Assembly: GCA_011317545.1 (NCBI GenBank)
Contig: WUJK01000009.1
Span: 1,426,001-1,490,000, forward strand
Reading direction: 5' to 3'
Origin: Coniella vitis
Taxonomy: Eukaryota > Ascomycota > Sordariomycetes > Diaporthales > Schizoparmaceae
Length of the DNA: 64,000 nucleotides
A program made the position numbers and the translations under genes. Below the pieces are notes generated by a model, which saw nothing but the letters and a program-made list of their open reading frames with translations, was not told where the DNA came from and did not search any database. Below are positions 11,864-22,552 of the stretch, piece by piece; the stretch's first letter is position 1, and the number at the start of each line of letters is the position of its first letter.

Positions 11864-13991
11864 GGTGGTTCTAGGCACCGAACGAGCTGGGAGGCAGGAC
11901 GACGCGATGTTTGAAAGAGGGATCGAGAACAGTAGAACTCGAGGTAGCAGGCGATCGAGGGGAGATGCCTGGTCGCGTCGGTGCGTGGGCTGCAGTAGCA
12001 GGCTGTGGTGTTCTGGGAAGCCCAAACAAGAGAGCGACAACAGGCAGGGTGCACGAGACAGCAACAAGATATGCAGTCTGCAGTGGGAAAGACCAGGCGT
12101 GGCGGACAATTGCAAGGCTGTTGTCGCGTAGGGCTGGCGGAGGTGGGTGGCTTGCAGAGAGAGCTGCTGAAAGTGCTTGGTGGCGGTGCTGAAAAAAGCT
12201 GAAGCTGGCAAGAATTGCTGGACCGGATGGAGTGCTGGAAGCTGGGGACTGAGACTGCAATTATGGGCGAGGATGCTGGCAGGTGTAGATCACTTGGTGA
12301 TGGTCAAAAAGAAACCTTTTTCGAGATTTCATTGCAGGTTGGGGGTTGAAGTCGGAAGTTGGAAAAATCCACCCTGCCACTTGCCTCTAATGTGGGTCCT
12401 CTGTGCCTTAGCCTGCCCGGGGCGTGCCTTGGCTGCCGGATGCTTGGTGGCAGGTGGCAGGTGGATGGGGGCTGCTGGCTGCTGGCTGGCTGCTGGCTGT
12501 ACTATGGTAATGTCACTGTTGCACAGCGCTTGGAGCCACTCGAGCTGGGGCTTGATTGGCAGGGCTGGCGGGCTGTAGACGATTGACAGGGCATTTTCAC
12601 AACACTAGGCAGCCAACTTATAGCATTGATACCCTGCAACCAGCGCTTTATACATTATAGTACCTATGCAGTCTGGTTACTGGCGAACTCGAGTCCGCTG
12701 CTCGGCTGAAGGACTGCAGCCTTGGACATTTTGGGGAGCCGCACCTTGCAGTATCACGTGTATCATCACGTGCAGCCTACTCTTTTCGACCCTTCCCTAG
12801 CCTTTTTTGTTTATACCTAGATTTAACAACTGCCCATTCAATTTACTCTCCCGCTTGGGGTGCAACAATATGAATATTATGTTACTTGCAAACTTTTTTT
12901 CACACCATCTTTGCCCATGAAAAAAATGCTTTGCAGTTTTGGTTGTCCTTTCTAGCAAAAGTGGACCAGTAATGAATTCACCAATGAGATGCAGGCAGTT
13001 GTAGCTGGCTTTACTAACAAGTTTACTTCATCGACACCCTACATTGTTAGCATAGCATGAGCCTCTGCTCGATCTTACATGTATACCCAGATACTTATAC
13101 GTGGCTCGCGTAATCAATACTTGATTGAGGACTCTCTGTTGCTAAGCGGCTACATAGTACTGAAGTCCCTGTACGTGATACAATACTTGCACTCCTGGCA
13201 CACCAGGCTTTACGAAACGGCAACTAACGGTGGCAACTCTGCGAGCCGCTGCCATAGATGTACATAGTATAACTGGCCTCACCATAATGGAGAAGGATAT
13301 GAGCTGACTGTACATAGTATACAGTAGATAATCTATGACTCGCCATCCCGGTTCTCAAGGGCCTTGATTTTTTCATTGTGGGCTGCTTTCCCGTGGCTAA
13401 GATAAGAAGATCCGTCAAGAGTGCGACCAAAAGCGCGACTGTCAACTGGGCGGAATGGAAGGCTGCTTCATTGGCTTGGCTTCCAGGGCTAGGGTTATGC
13501 TCTGGTTCTGTACTATGTACATAGTGAGCGACCTCGGCACATTGTCCAAGTACTGTCCTGCAAATTAATGGTGGCAAGGAACATTCGTGCTTATATGCGA
13601 GGTACTGTATCTGTGCTCTGCTACATACTGTGTAGTTGCCGTACATGGTAATGACCCCTGCGACCGGGGCAACTGCGGGCCCCCCCGCGAGCGAGGCCTA
13701 GAAGTTACGCAAGCGCACGCTATAAGTACATGCTATCTCACTGACGGATGGCGCAATCTGCAAGTCACGATAGGCCAACGCGAAAAGGCCCTGCCTGCGT
13801 CGGCCTGCAGGCCAGCCAGCGATAAAACTGCCCGTTCTGCCAGAGCCAAATAGTCCAGCGTCGTTCCTGGTGTCTGTCCCGACCATCTCAACCTCGAAGC
13901 GCTGCTGGGCTTCCAACCGGAGCCGTTGCCCTCTGCGCCGCCCTCGCTATCCGGTAGCCTTCAGCACAGTGCAAGCTGCCACCGACCCAAG
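11864..13991. promoter_or_regulatory. Divergent promoter region, GYF gene / amino acid permease
   Basis: The two flanking genes point away from each other, so this 2.1 kb carries both promoters. The part near the GYF gene (about 11.9-12.6 kb) is C/T-rich on the minus strand, as expected for a fungal 5' leader. A GCTGGCT-type short tandem repeat lies at 12471-12500. The right half holds four exact copies of the TACATAGTA 9-mer. No gene is supported; several overlapping open frames of 130-170 codons on the GYF side have no ATG-led continuity with known domains. Confidence 0.55.
13151..13519. repeat. Cluster of four TACATAGTA motifs
   Basis: Exact copies are at 13151-13159, 13261-13269 and 13311-13319 (forward) and 13511-13519 (reverse). 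The last is part of a longer palindrome, TACTATGTACATAGTG. They lie 470-840 bp upstream of the permease start codon. The motif is itself an inverted repeat, TAC-ATA-GTA. Function is unknown. Confidence 0.85.
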
Positions 13992-15963
13992 ATGGCCAGC
14001 AGCGAAGATTCCTTGGGTGCCAAAGCGCCTGAGACGCTCGTCGTCGAGTCCCACGCTACTTCCACCTACCCAGGAGATTCAGCCGACCCAGAGTCTCAGA
14101 ATGGATATGGTCAGAATTCGGAGGCGGTAGACGATCATGACGGAGACTTGGTTACTGCCACCGAGAACCACGACCTCAAGCGTGGCCTTGCCGAGCGCCA
14201 TCTCACCATGCTGGGTCTGGCTGGCGCAATCGGAACAGGTCTGTTTCTGAGCTTGGGAAGTGCTATTCAGACAGGCGGGCCACTGGGCGCCCTTTTGGGA
14301 TATTTCATTGTCGGCATGATTGTATGCGCAGTGCAGTTTGCCTTGGGAGAAGTCACGGCTCTTGTGCCGGTTAGTTCAGCTCACAATCACGTCTCTTGCC
14401 GCCTTTCTGTGCTTGTCTACTTTGAACAGTCATTGATGAGCCCGATGTGCTTGTTCTAGGTTACTGGAAGTTTCGTTCGACATGCTGGCTTCTTTGTTGA
14501 TCCCGCCCTCGAATTCGCCATTGGATGGAATCTCGTCTACGGGAACTTGCTCAGCATTCCATCGGAAATCACTGCGATATGCGTCCTCTTCCAGTATTGG
14601 ACTGATATCAATAGCGCGGTCTGGATTGTGATTTTTGTGGTTCTGACGGTCCTGGTGGGAGTCGCTTTCGTCCGCCGTGAGTTTGCTCGAGAATTATATC
14701 TCATGAACGTTGCGTGGATCACGATTCGCTGACCTTTGTCTCAGTTTTTGGTGAAATTGAATATGTATTCGCCATCCTCAAAGTCCTCCTCGTCATCTTC
14801 CTCATCATCCTCGGCTTGGTAATTGACCTTGGCGGCATCAAAGGCACCCCTCGTATTGGGTTTCTCTACTGGCAGAATCCAGGCCCCTTTGTCGAGTACA
14901 TCGCATCCGGCAACTGGGGTAAATTTCTGGGCTTCTGGGGCGTCATGACCAGCGCCGTCTTTTCTTTTGCCGGTGTCGAATCCATCGCAATGGCAGCGGC
15001 CGAGACCAAAGACCCTCGACGTGCCATCCCTCGTGCCTGCAAACAGGTGTTTCTGCGCGTTCTGCTCTTCTACATGTTGGCGGTGCTTGTGGTCGGAATG
15101 CTGGTAGCGAGCAACGACCCTCGACTGGGTAACGATAGTGGCACCGCTGCTCAGAGTCCTTTCGTCATTGCCGCCAGTGCCGCTGGTATTCGCGCAATCC
15201 CAAGTGTCGTCAATGCTATCGTCATTACCAGTGCATGGAGCTCGAGCAACCAGTCTCTTTTGGCGGGAACCAGAGTTCTATACGGGCTAGCACTCAAAGG
15301 ACAGGCGCCAAAGATCTTTCTGCGCACCACCTCCTGGGGCACGCCCTACGTCTGCGTGGCTCTCTTCACTGTCTTCATGTTCCTCAGCTTCTTGACGCTG
15401 AACAATGACGCAATGACCGTCTTTTATTGGCTCATGGACCTCACTGCCGCTGGTGTGCTTGTCAGCTGGAGTGCTATCTTGCTCAACCATATTCGAATGA
15501 AGCTTGCCATGAAGAAGCAGGGCATTCCGATGGCGAGGCTTCCATGGCACAACTCGTGGACTTGTGAGTGGTTAACCCGCCAGAGACCGCTTCTCAGCGG
15601 TCAGGTGCCTGAGCGGAACGAAGCATAACTAACCTTCACACAGTGCACAGTTCTTATTTTGCCTTGTTCCTATGTATTACCATCCTCTTGACGAGTGGTT
15701 TCAGTGTGTTTACAAAGGGCAATTGGGATTCGGAGACCTTTGTATCGTCTTATCTGTAAGTTGGTTACTTTCCCCAACGCCCCCATCTTGCTTGTAGTGT
15801 ACTATCTAATAACCGTCATTGCAGAGATATACCCCTTGTTCTGTTTGCGTACTTGATTTGGAAGTTTTATAAGAAGACCAAGATTACGAGACTGGAGGAT
15901 ATACCCCTGGAAGATGCGTTGAAGCAGGCAGATACGGACCAGCAACAAACCTATCACGACTAA
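13992..15963 (+). CDS. Amino acid permease (APC superfamily, fungal YAT family)
   Basis: Five exons: 13992..14369, 14460..14676, 14745..15563, 15644..15755 and 15825..15963. All introns are 68-90 nt with GT-AG ends, and the joined frame is 554 residues plus stop. The start is the first ATG, and gives MASSEDSLGAK. After a polar N-terminal tail of about 60 residues comes the family signature RGLAERHLTMLGLAGAIGTG, the unwound first helix of AA_permease transporters. Next is a second motif, FAIGWNLVYGNLL, and the segment GVESIAMAAAETKDPRRAIP, the conserved E-T/K-P-R-R-x-I-P loop. About twelve hydrophobic helices follow in total, with a short cytosolic tail. It should import amino acids with protons across the plasma membrane. 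The substrate cannot be read from sequence. Four TACATAGTA motifs lie in its promoter. Confidence 0.93.
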
Positions 15964-16633
15964 TTACGATAATATACGACGAGTGTGCTCAAAGGCAACG
16001 CTGCGAACCGGAAAGGGCACGTCTTTGAAGTCGGGTTGACAGCGGCAACTTAGCCGTCGTAAGACTTCTGCTGCCGCGTTTTCAACAAGGCGTCACCCCT
16101 TGTCGAGTCAAATGGGGGTTCGCCATTGCTAGCAGTTGCCTCGTCATCCACCGTCAATTCATTCATTGTTCAACACAACATTGGCATATAGAAAATCATT
16201 TATTCACATTTAATTCACACATCAAAGCCGTTCCAGTTGAGCAAGATGTTGCAGTCATGTCTTTGCCGTTGAATGGAATTCTACATCATCCAAAAAGTGG
16301 ATATGTATAACTCGCAAGAGGGCGGTCAATGTAAAAAGGAAATGCTATGGGAAATAATCAGTTGCATAACCACGTCTGAACATCTTCATGGCCGGTACTT
16401 TATCTCAACATGCGGTGCTCACCCTCTGTTTGACAGTCTCGCCTCTCAGTCCGCGGTGACGTCCCTGATACGACAGGCCAGCCGTTTCGAATGCCTAATT
16501 ATTCGATGTTTGTATTCACCATGGTGTTCTGCTATATTGGTCGACGTAAATGTATGCATTGGACTTGCATCCAAAAACCGCTGCCCCTCCCCTTTCCAGT
16601 AGACTCCAGCGCGATCACGACGCGCTTTATGTC

Positions 16634-16672
<39 letters not shown>

Positions 16673-16773
16673 ACATTGATCCGAATTAACGCTGAAGATC
16701 AATCATGCCACCCAGCTCGCAACATATTCAGAATCTCTTTCCTCCTCATCTCTCCCAGTGGGAACTTATTGAT
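15964..16773. other. Convergent 3' region, permease / small membrane protein
   Basis: The permease (+) and the 88-residue protein (-) end towards each other here. The spacer is A+T-rich and contains the TA/TG microsatellite noted separately. No gene is seen. Confidence 0.6.
16634..16672. repeat. (TA)n(TG)n compound microsatellite
   Basis: About ten TA units run directly into about nine TG units. The tract sits in the shared 3' region, about 100 bp beyond the stop codon of the small membrane-protein gene. Confidence 0.9.
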
Positions 16774-17153
16774 CTATTTAACATCTTTGCCCCAGCTCAA
16801 GACATTGAACACACTTCTCCTTGGGTCCGCACGACCCATCTCAGCAAAAACCCTGCGTCTGGATTCTTCGCTCTGTGGGCTCTGGTACTGCGCAAACAAA
16901 CGGTCCATGGTCCGCGACTCGACCTGGAGTTGCCAGCGGATCAAAGTGGCGACGGCTGTGAGGGAGAGGACGACTGCTATTGCCGGGCCGTACCTGTTCA
17001 CACGTGGGGAAAAAGAAGAGAAAAAGAGGATGGAGTCAGTCTGGGGTCCTAGTGTGGGTGTGTGTGTGGAGTTTGCGTAGGGTGCTTTGGGTGCGAGTGG
17101 ACTTACTTGGTGCCTGGCAAGGGCTTGACGGGCTTGACAGCTGCAGCGACCAT
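16774..17153 (-). CDS. Small single-TM protein, 88 aa, unknown function
   Basis: Two exons, 17153..17107 and 16993..16774, with a 113-nt intron (GTAAGT ... GAACAG, phase 2). The joined frame gives 88 residues. The N-terminus is short and basic, MVAAAVKPVKPLPGTK. One hydrophobic helix follows at about 20-35 (AIAVVLSLTAVATLIRW). The remaining 50 residues are charged and amphipathic, with RLFAQYQ and a RRRVFAEMGRADPR segment. The basic start plus one helix resembles small mitochondrial inner-membrane assembly factors, but that is a guess; I do not recognise the family. Its splice sites are strong, and the frame closes exactly at TAG. It is convergent with the permease. Too small to appear in many automatic gene sets. 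Confidence 0.72.
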
Positions 17154-17287
17154 GACGGGCGTGGAGAATGCAAAAGTTTAGTCAGGGTTTGGCTCAAGGG
17201 GTTTGTTTGTATCTGCCAGGAGTGAAGCGTCGAGAAAGCGGGTCGAGAACTGCAAAAGTGACGATCCTTTGATGTGTACTAATATAG

Positions 17288-17296
17288 TACTATGTA
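17288..17296 (-). repeat. TACATAGTA motif copy
   Basis: One exact copy (reading TACTATGTA on plus), 135 bp upstream of the start of the 88-residue membrane-protein gene and therefore in its promoter. Confidence 0.8.
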
Positions 17297-19312
17297 TATA
17301 TGGCAGACTGGAGCAAGAATTGTGTCGAAGGAGTAAACAGTGCCTTGGAGGAGAGAAGACTAGTTCAAAACGCTTGAATTTAGTAGTAGTATGAGAGTGA
17401 GCTGCGCTTGAAGAGATCCGAACCATCATGTCCAGTTATGCAGTCCCTTTATATCCGCAAAGCCCAAAGGCTTGTCCTTGCCTCGCCTTTGCGAACTCTA
17501 CACGGGAACTCACAAAAGCGCACGATGTTGTTCCGAGTTGCTCCCCAGCCAGCCAAGGTTCCTGAGGGCCTCGGGCCCAAAAAGTGGTTCGGTCTTGACC
17601 TGAGAGTGGTGTGATTCGAGGCATCCTGTCAGCGGTTGTCTATTCCCGACAAGGTGGCCAACATACCCACCCACCCACAAAGGCCCAGAATGGCAAGGTG
17701 TCTGCTATTAAACGCTAGCCGTATAATTATCTTGAACGTACGTTTTGTCACGGTGGATGGGTTCTTGTCTTTTTTTTCTTGCTTGTTTCTATTCCTGCTG
17801 GTCAGCTGCCCCCCTTGATTCCTCTCGATTCCCACCCTACGGTGATGATGGTGATGATGATGATGGTGCGCTCGGCAGGGAGTGGGGTGCGTTGTCGACT
17901 CGCGAGTTAATTTTCCAAGGCTTATTTTGGGTTCCCTAGCACGACGTCGCCGCCGCTCATGGAAGCGGTGTTCGCCGCTTATTGGGGATCTAGCCGATCG
18001 ATCTATGTACATATCCAAGTCGCAGCCGACCAATAATAAGTTTTCGATGTGCTGCACTTGCGCAGACAAAAAGCAGGCACATCAAGCGACGTTAGTGAGC
18101 CACCGTATATCCCCCGATAGGGCTGATACTACTTTGATTTGCTGCTGATGGAAGCTGGACGATGCAAGCGCAGGCTCGGCCCGTTTTCCCATGCGCACAG
18201 ATGGGAGTGAAGAATCCTGTCAGGATCTCCATGTAGATGATCATCTTCCCGCGATTAATGTCGAGTACTTTATGAGGCGAGTTGTAGATGACACTGAACA
18301 GAACCTACATACGGTTTCAGGAGCAAATGATACAAGAAGCCGAATGCCCAGCAGCAGCCAGATATACAAACCACAACTTCCCTTTCCTTGATCAACATCG
18401 TCCATGCACAGTCTGGAGGACGGGGGAAAAGGTAAGCTTGCTGTGCTCAACTCTTGCAAGTCTCTGTATTTTGCCAGTGATGCAAAAAGACATACTGCGA
18501 GGACATCTACACGTCTCGTCTCTTTCTTGAAACTCTCCTGGAGCACAGTACTTCCTGTCAATGGGTACTCAAGCCCTCAACCATGAGCGAGGAGAAGTAG
18601 ATTTGTTCGACCCAACATGTATCACGAGATGGCCAAGCACAGGTGAAGCTCCAGAGGTATCATACTTTGTACGTTGGTAGATCACTGTATACATCTAGAC
18701 TGCTTGTACGACTGCTCGGTTCCGTCACAAAACCGGCAGACCACGTCAAGATGCAACAACGTGCTTCACACCCAAAGCACTGCCACCCCCCCGTTACCAC
18801 AGAGCTAAATTAACAGACAAGCCCAAGGTTAAGACATGTAACCGAACAGCATGGGAAGCAGTGTCCAGAAACGAGTCGTCGCAAGTATCGTCCAGGCGAG
18901 TTTTCATCCTTGATTCGCTTGCAATGAAATCGCGCGTGCTTTGATGATTACCGAGGAGAAGGGCCTGTGTAGTCTCAAACTCGTCAGTCTATAATAGCTT
19001 CTTGAATGTCATCACAAGCACGGTATCCTGAGTATATGGCCGCCCTCGCAGTGGTCTGGAGCGGCCATCTGCCTATGGTGACGGTGAAGGAAAGTACCAA
19101 AACACATCAACAAGCAATGGTACGCGCGCGCTACCTTTGCCCAGCGATTGAACACCGTTGTAGCACCAGAATGACTCTCTTGCGGGCTTTCCTGGGCAGC
19201 CAAAACGCGAAGAACGTAATGTAGTGCATGACATTGATTCCTGATGATCTCTTTTGGGCAGCCAAGAGGGGAACATTGAGTCTTGGCTGATCGAAAAGAG
19301 AAGATTCGAGCG

Positions 19313-19337
19313 CCTCTCTCTCTTTCTCTCTCTCTCT
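19313..19337. repeat. TC-rich microsatellite
   Basis: Interrupted run of CT dinucleotides inside a generally pyrimidine-rich patch (19310-19470) of the desert. Confidence 0.7.
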
Positions 19338-19487
19338 CTTGTCACCAAAGAAACTGATCTGGACTCTCACGCTTTGGAATGGCTTTTTTAATGTTATTTT
19401 TATTCTCTTAATTCTTTTTAATTCTTCATTTGGTGGCGGAATTCCCTTTTTTTCTTTTAGTCTTTTCTCCCCCCCCAAAAAAATAAT

Positions 19488-19521
19488 CATTCTGCGGCGC
19501 ATGTATCCTCGCCGCAGAATG
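19488..19521. repeat. Perfect 12-bp inverted repeat (stem-loop)
   Basis: CATTCTGCGGCG at 19488-19499 is followed by a 10-nt spacer and its exact reverse complement CGCCGCAGAATG at 19510-19521. The stem has eight G/C pairs. It sits just after a C7-A7 run in noncoding DNA. No gene end is close enough to make it a plain 3' processing signal. Confidence 0.85.
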
Positions 19522-22500
19522 TTTCAAGATGGTTCAAAACTCATGTAGCCAAAAAAGAACTCTTCGTGGCGTGACGAGAAGGCGCACATGGTTTTCGGCG
19601 CCGATTGGCCTTGTCTGCTCATTGCTACATACCTACATAGGCCATGTAGAGCTTGGGGGCTGCCGACAAAATCGCCAATGTCGCCGTTGATCGACGTTCG
19701 ACATAAGGCTCGCTGTTTCGTCTAACCATGTAACCCGCGTGGCAAAGCAACTTGAGCACAGGGTACGCCCCGTGGCCCAGCCCTTCCACTCCCCAGGCCC
19801 GCAGCAGAAACAGGAATCATGGACGGCTTGGGGCCGGGCCGGCAGCATATGAGAGAGAGTGAAAAGCGAGCAGAGCAGTGGGAGGAAGGCAGAGTGAGAC
19901 AGTCTGCCAGCCACGGCTGAGGAGATCAACAGTCTTGCAGCGTAGGACTGCCTCGTATAGAGCGAGGTAGCCATCGAAACCGCGAGCGTGTGGCCAATCA
20001 AGAGACTCGCTGAGCGAGGCGATATACCGAATCTGTCCGATCAGTCCTGATGGGGAAGTCAGATGGGGTCTACGTTGGACCTTCACAAGACGGCTCGACT
20101 CGACAGACAGTCAAGCCCACGCACCCTCTCCCCAGACAATAGGACGGGGTCCAGGCCATCCATCACTCATCCTTCTTGGGCCTCGACGCTGGGTTGGCCC
20201 CTGCTGATGGGCGCAATGGGACGCAGCAGTCAGACGCCCCGGTAGATCCCACCGACCAGTCAGTCTCTGGAAGAGCGGCCGGTACGTACTTGCAGGCTAC
20301 ACGGACACACCAGCCATGCATTCGTGCCGTTTCGGCGACTGCAAAGTGGCAGATGGGAAAGTAACGTCAGCAGCGCCGCCCGTTTGGAAGCCACGCTCTT
20401 GTGGGACACGCCGCGGATGGGGTGTCGTCTCTCTGGCGGCGAGCCCTCATGAGATATGATGGCCCAGAATGCTGGGTGGGTGGAGCAACAGGCACGTTAC
20501 AGGTACAATAGTACGAGCTTTGTTTCTGGCATACCGTCCAGGCGTTTCCTTGCCCAGTACACGACGGCTCGGGATTGCTGCCGTTGGCTTCCGGGCAAGC
20601 GATATGCCGTTCATGGTTTTCAGAATCGCGCCCGCAAAGTGTCCGAATCTCTTATGATACTTACACCTCGAATCCTCGAGGACGAGCCGAGGACCATGCT
20701 TTGGCGCACCTGGCAGGTGGAAATAAAACACGTAAATGTGAGCATACATAGATACAACAACAAAGTCAAAGTCTTGGTACCCGTGTAGCCGCAAGAATAC
20801 ATACCTTCTGTGCAAAGTCCCTTGTACATTTGCACAAAGTTTCTCTCAGGCTGGGCCAGTTTTCTCGAGACTCTCCTATGCCTAGCCTGGCCATTCCCAC
20901 GTGTCCAGCGCCTGTTGGATCTATGCCAACCCTCTGTATGATCCCATGACTAGACTGAGACATTCTGTTCGTTTTCAGACGGCTTCGTCGTCCCTTGGGC
21001 CCCAAAAGGGGTAAGAGACACGGCAAACAACACCCATTTCTCTTTATCAAGCGATCGACGGCCTTGTCTGAACCCGGCGCGCGGGGTTGCCCTCGTCGAA
21101 GAAGAGAAAGAAGAAGAAGAAGACAGAGAGCATGGGTCAGCTGCGGCGTCCCTTGCACAGCTGTGGTTCTCCTGCGTCGAGCGGGAATCGTGATGCACTG
21201 CGGCTCTGCTAGTTGCTTTCCCGTGACCAGTGGCAGTGTCATATTCCCCCTCAGGTGCCTCTTGGCCGCATGTACAGCATGTCGGCAAGTACCTGCGGGC
21301 CTCGTAGTTGAAGGATTTCTAAACAGCACAAGATGATGAACGGCTTTCATCCCTGCTAAGCGAAGGGTTGTGGTTGTACCGAAGCCTGGCAGACCGATCG
21401 GCTGTATCACGCTTCAATGGTCAGCTTGGAAACTTGATTGAGAGAATGGCTTTGGATCCTTCACTGACGAGTGACTATGTGTTTGCATGGCGACACCGCT
21501 CGAGCGGGCGAAAGGAGCCGCTTTAGTGACATGGCGAGTGACCGAGACGACAACAAGGGTCGATTAGATCGTGTTTGCTGTCGTTCCAATATTGGCATGA
21601 CCGCTCTGCTGCTCTCCCGACGTCAGTCAGGCTTGTATTAGTTTCATTTCATTGATCCTCAAGAGCCGAGTTCTGGTGGAGGCGAAACGAACAGCTGTCA
21701 AGAGCCAGTTGGCCACAATGACCTGATCTCATTTCTCTTCTTGCTCCTGGGAGAGTCTGTAGGAAGAACGGCCATTGAAGCCGGTGGTCGTCCACTGTAT
21801 GGAGCGGCAGTCTGGTACAATCTCACCCATCCAGTTAGAGCGGTATCGAACTTGTGAGTGGTCACTTCTCGTAAACGTTTTTGGCAAAGCATAACAGGTA
21901 GACTGCTGCCTTGTTCCCCGTCGCCTGGTGCATATGTCTTATCTTTTTTGTCGAACTGCTCATGTCGCCAAGGCTATTATGGCCTTGATGGGCCTTGACC
22001 TAGAGAAGTATCATCTGCTCGTTTGTCAACGTCCTTGTGAGTGTTGATGCTGCAAAATGTCGTCGTCGATAGCAACCTCCTTGTAAGCCTGTGCCACGTT
22101 TGGACTCGAGTGAGTTGATACTCTAGCACGTTGGAAACAATTGCTGGCCAACCCCCCCCCCCCAAAAAAAAAGAAAACACCTGCTGTCACCTTGTTTTCT
22201 ACTACCCCGGGTTCGCACCCACTCACACCATCCAAAGTCATTTGCTTCATTCTCATCTGCCCTGGGTACTGAATATTCCCCATTTCATCAGCCTTTAGCG
22301 CGGGAAACGCAACGCTGCAGGATCTCTTGTCTCCGAAGCTCCAAAGATGCTGTGGCCCATCCGGCCGCATGCATATCCCTCTCGACAAAAGTTTTGAGGC
22401 AATGCGGGATCCTTCCTTTTCATGCTGTGCAACGCAATTCAATTTCCACATGGTGGTAACGTAGAAATGGTCTCGGTGAATGCTAAGCGGCAAGAGACGT

Positions 22501-22552
22501 GCGGGTTTTCGTTTTGCGCAGCAATAGGAGGAACCGTGTGATGATGGGGGTT

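Noticed and set aside
17629..18069. Frame with nine consecutive histidines
   Set aside because: The His run comes from a GATGATG simple repeat read in one frame. The rest is unlike a protein.
20766..21410. 214-codon minus frame in the desert
   Set aside because: No ATG-led coherent protein, rich in Arg/Pro/Leu from G+C-rich DNA, and interleaved with frames on the other strand. No support for a gene.
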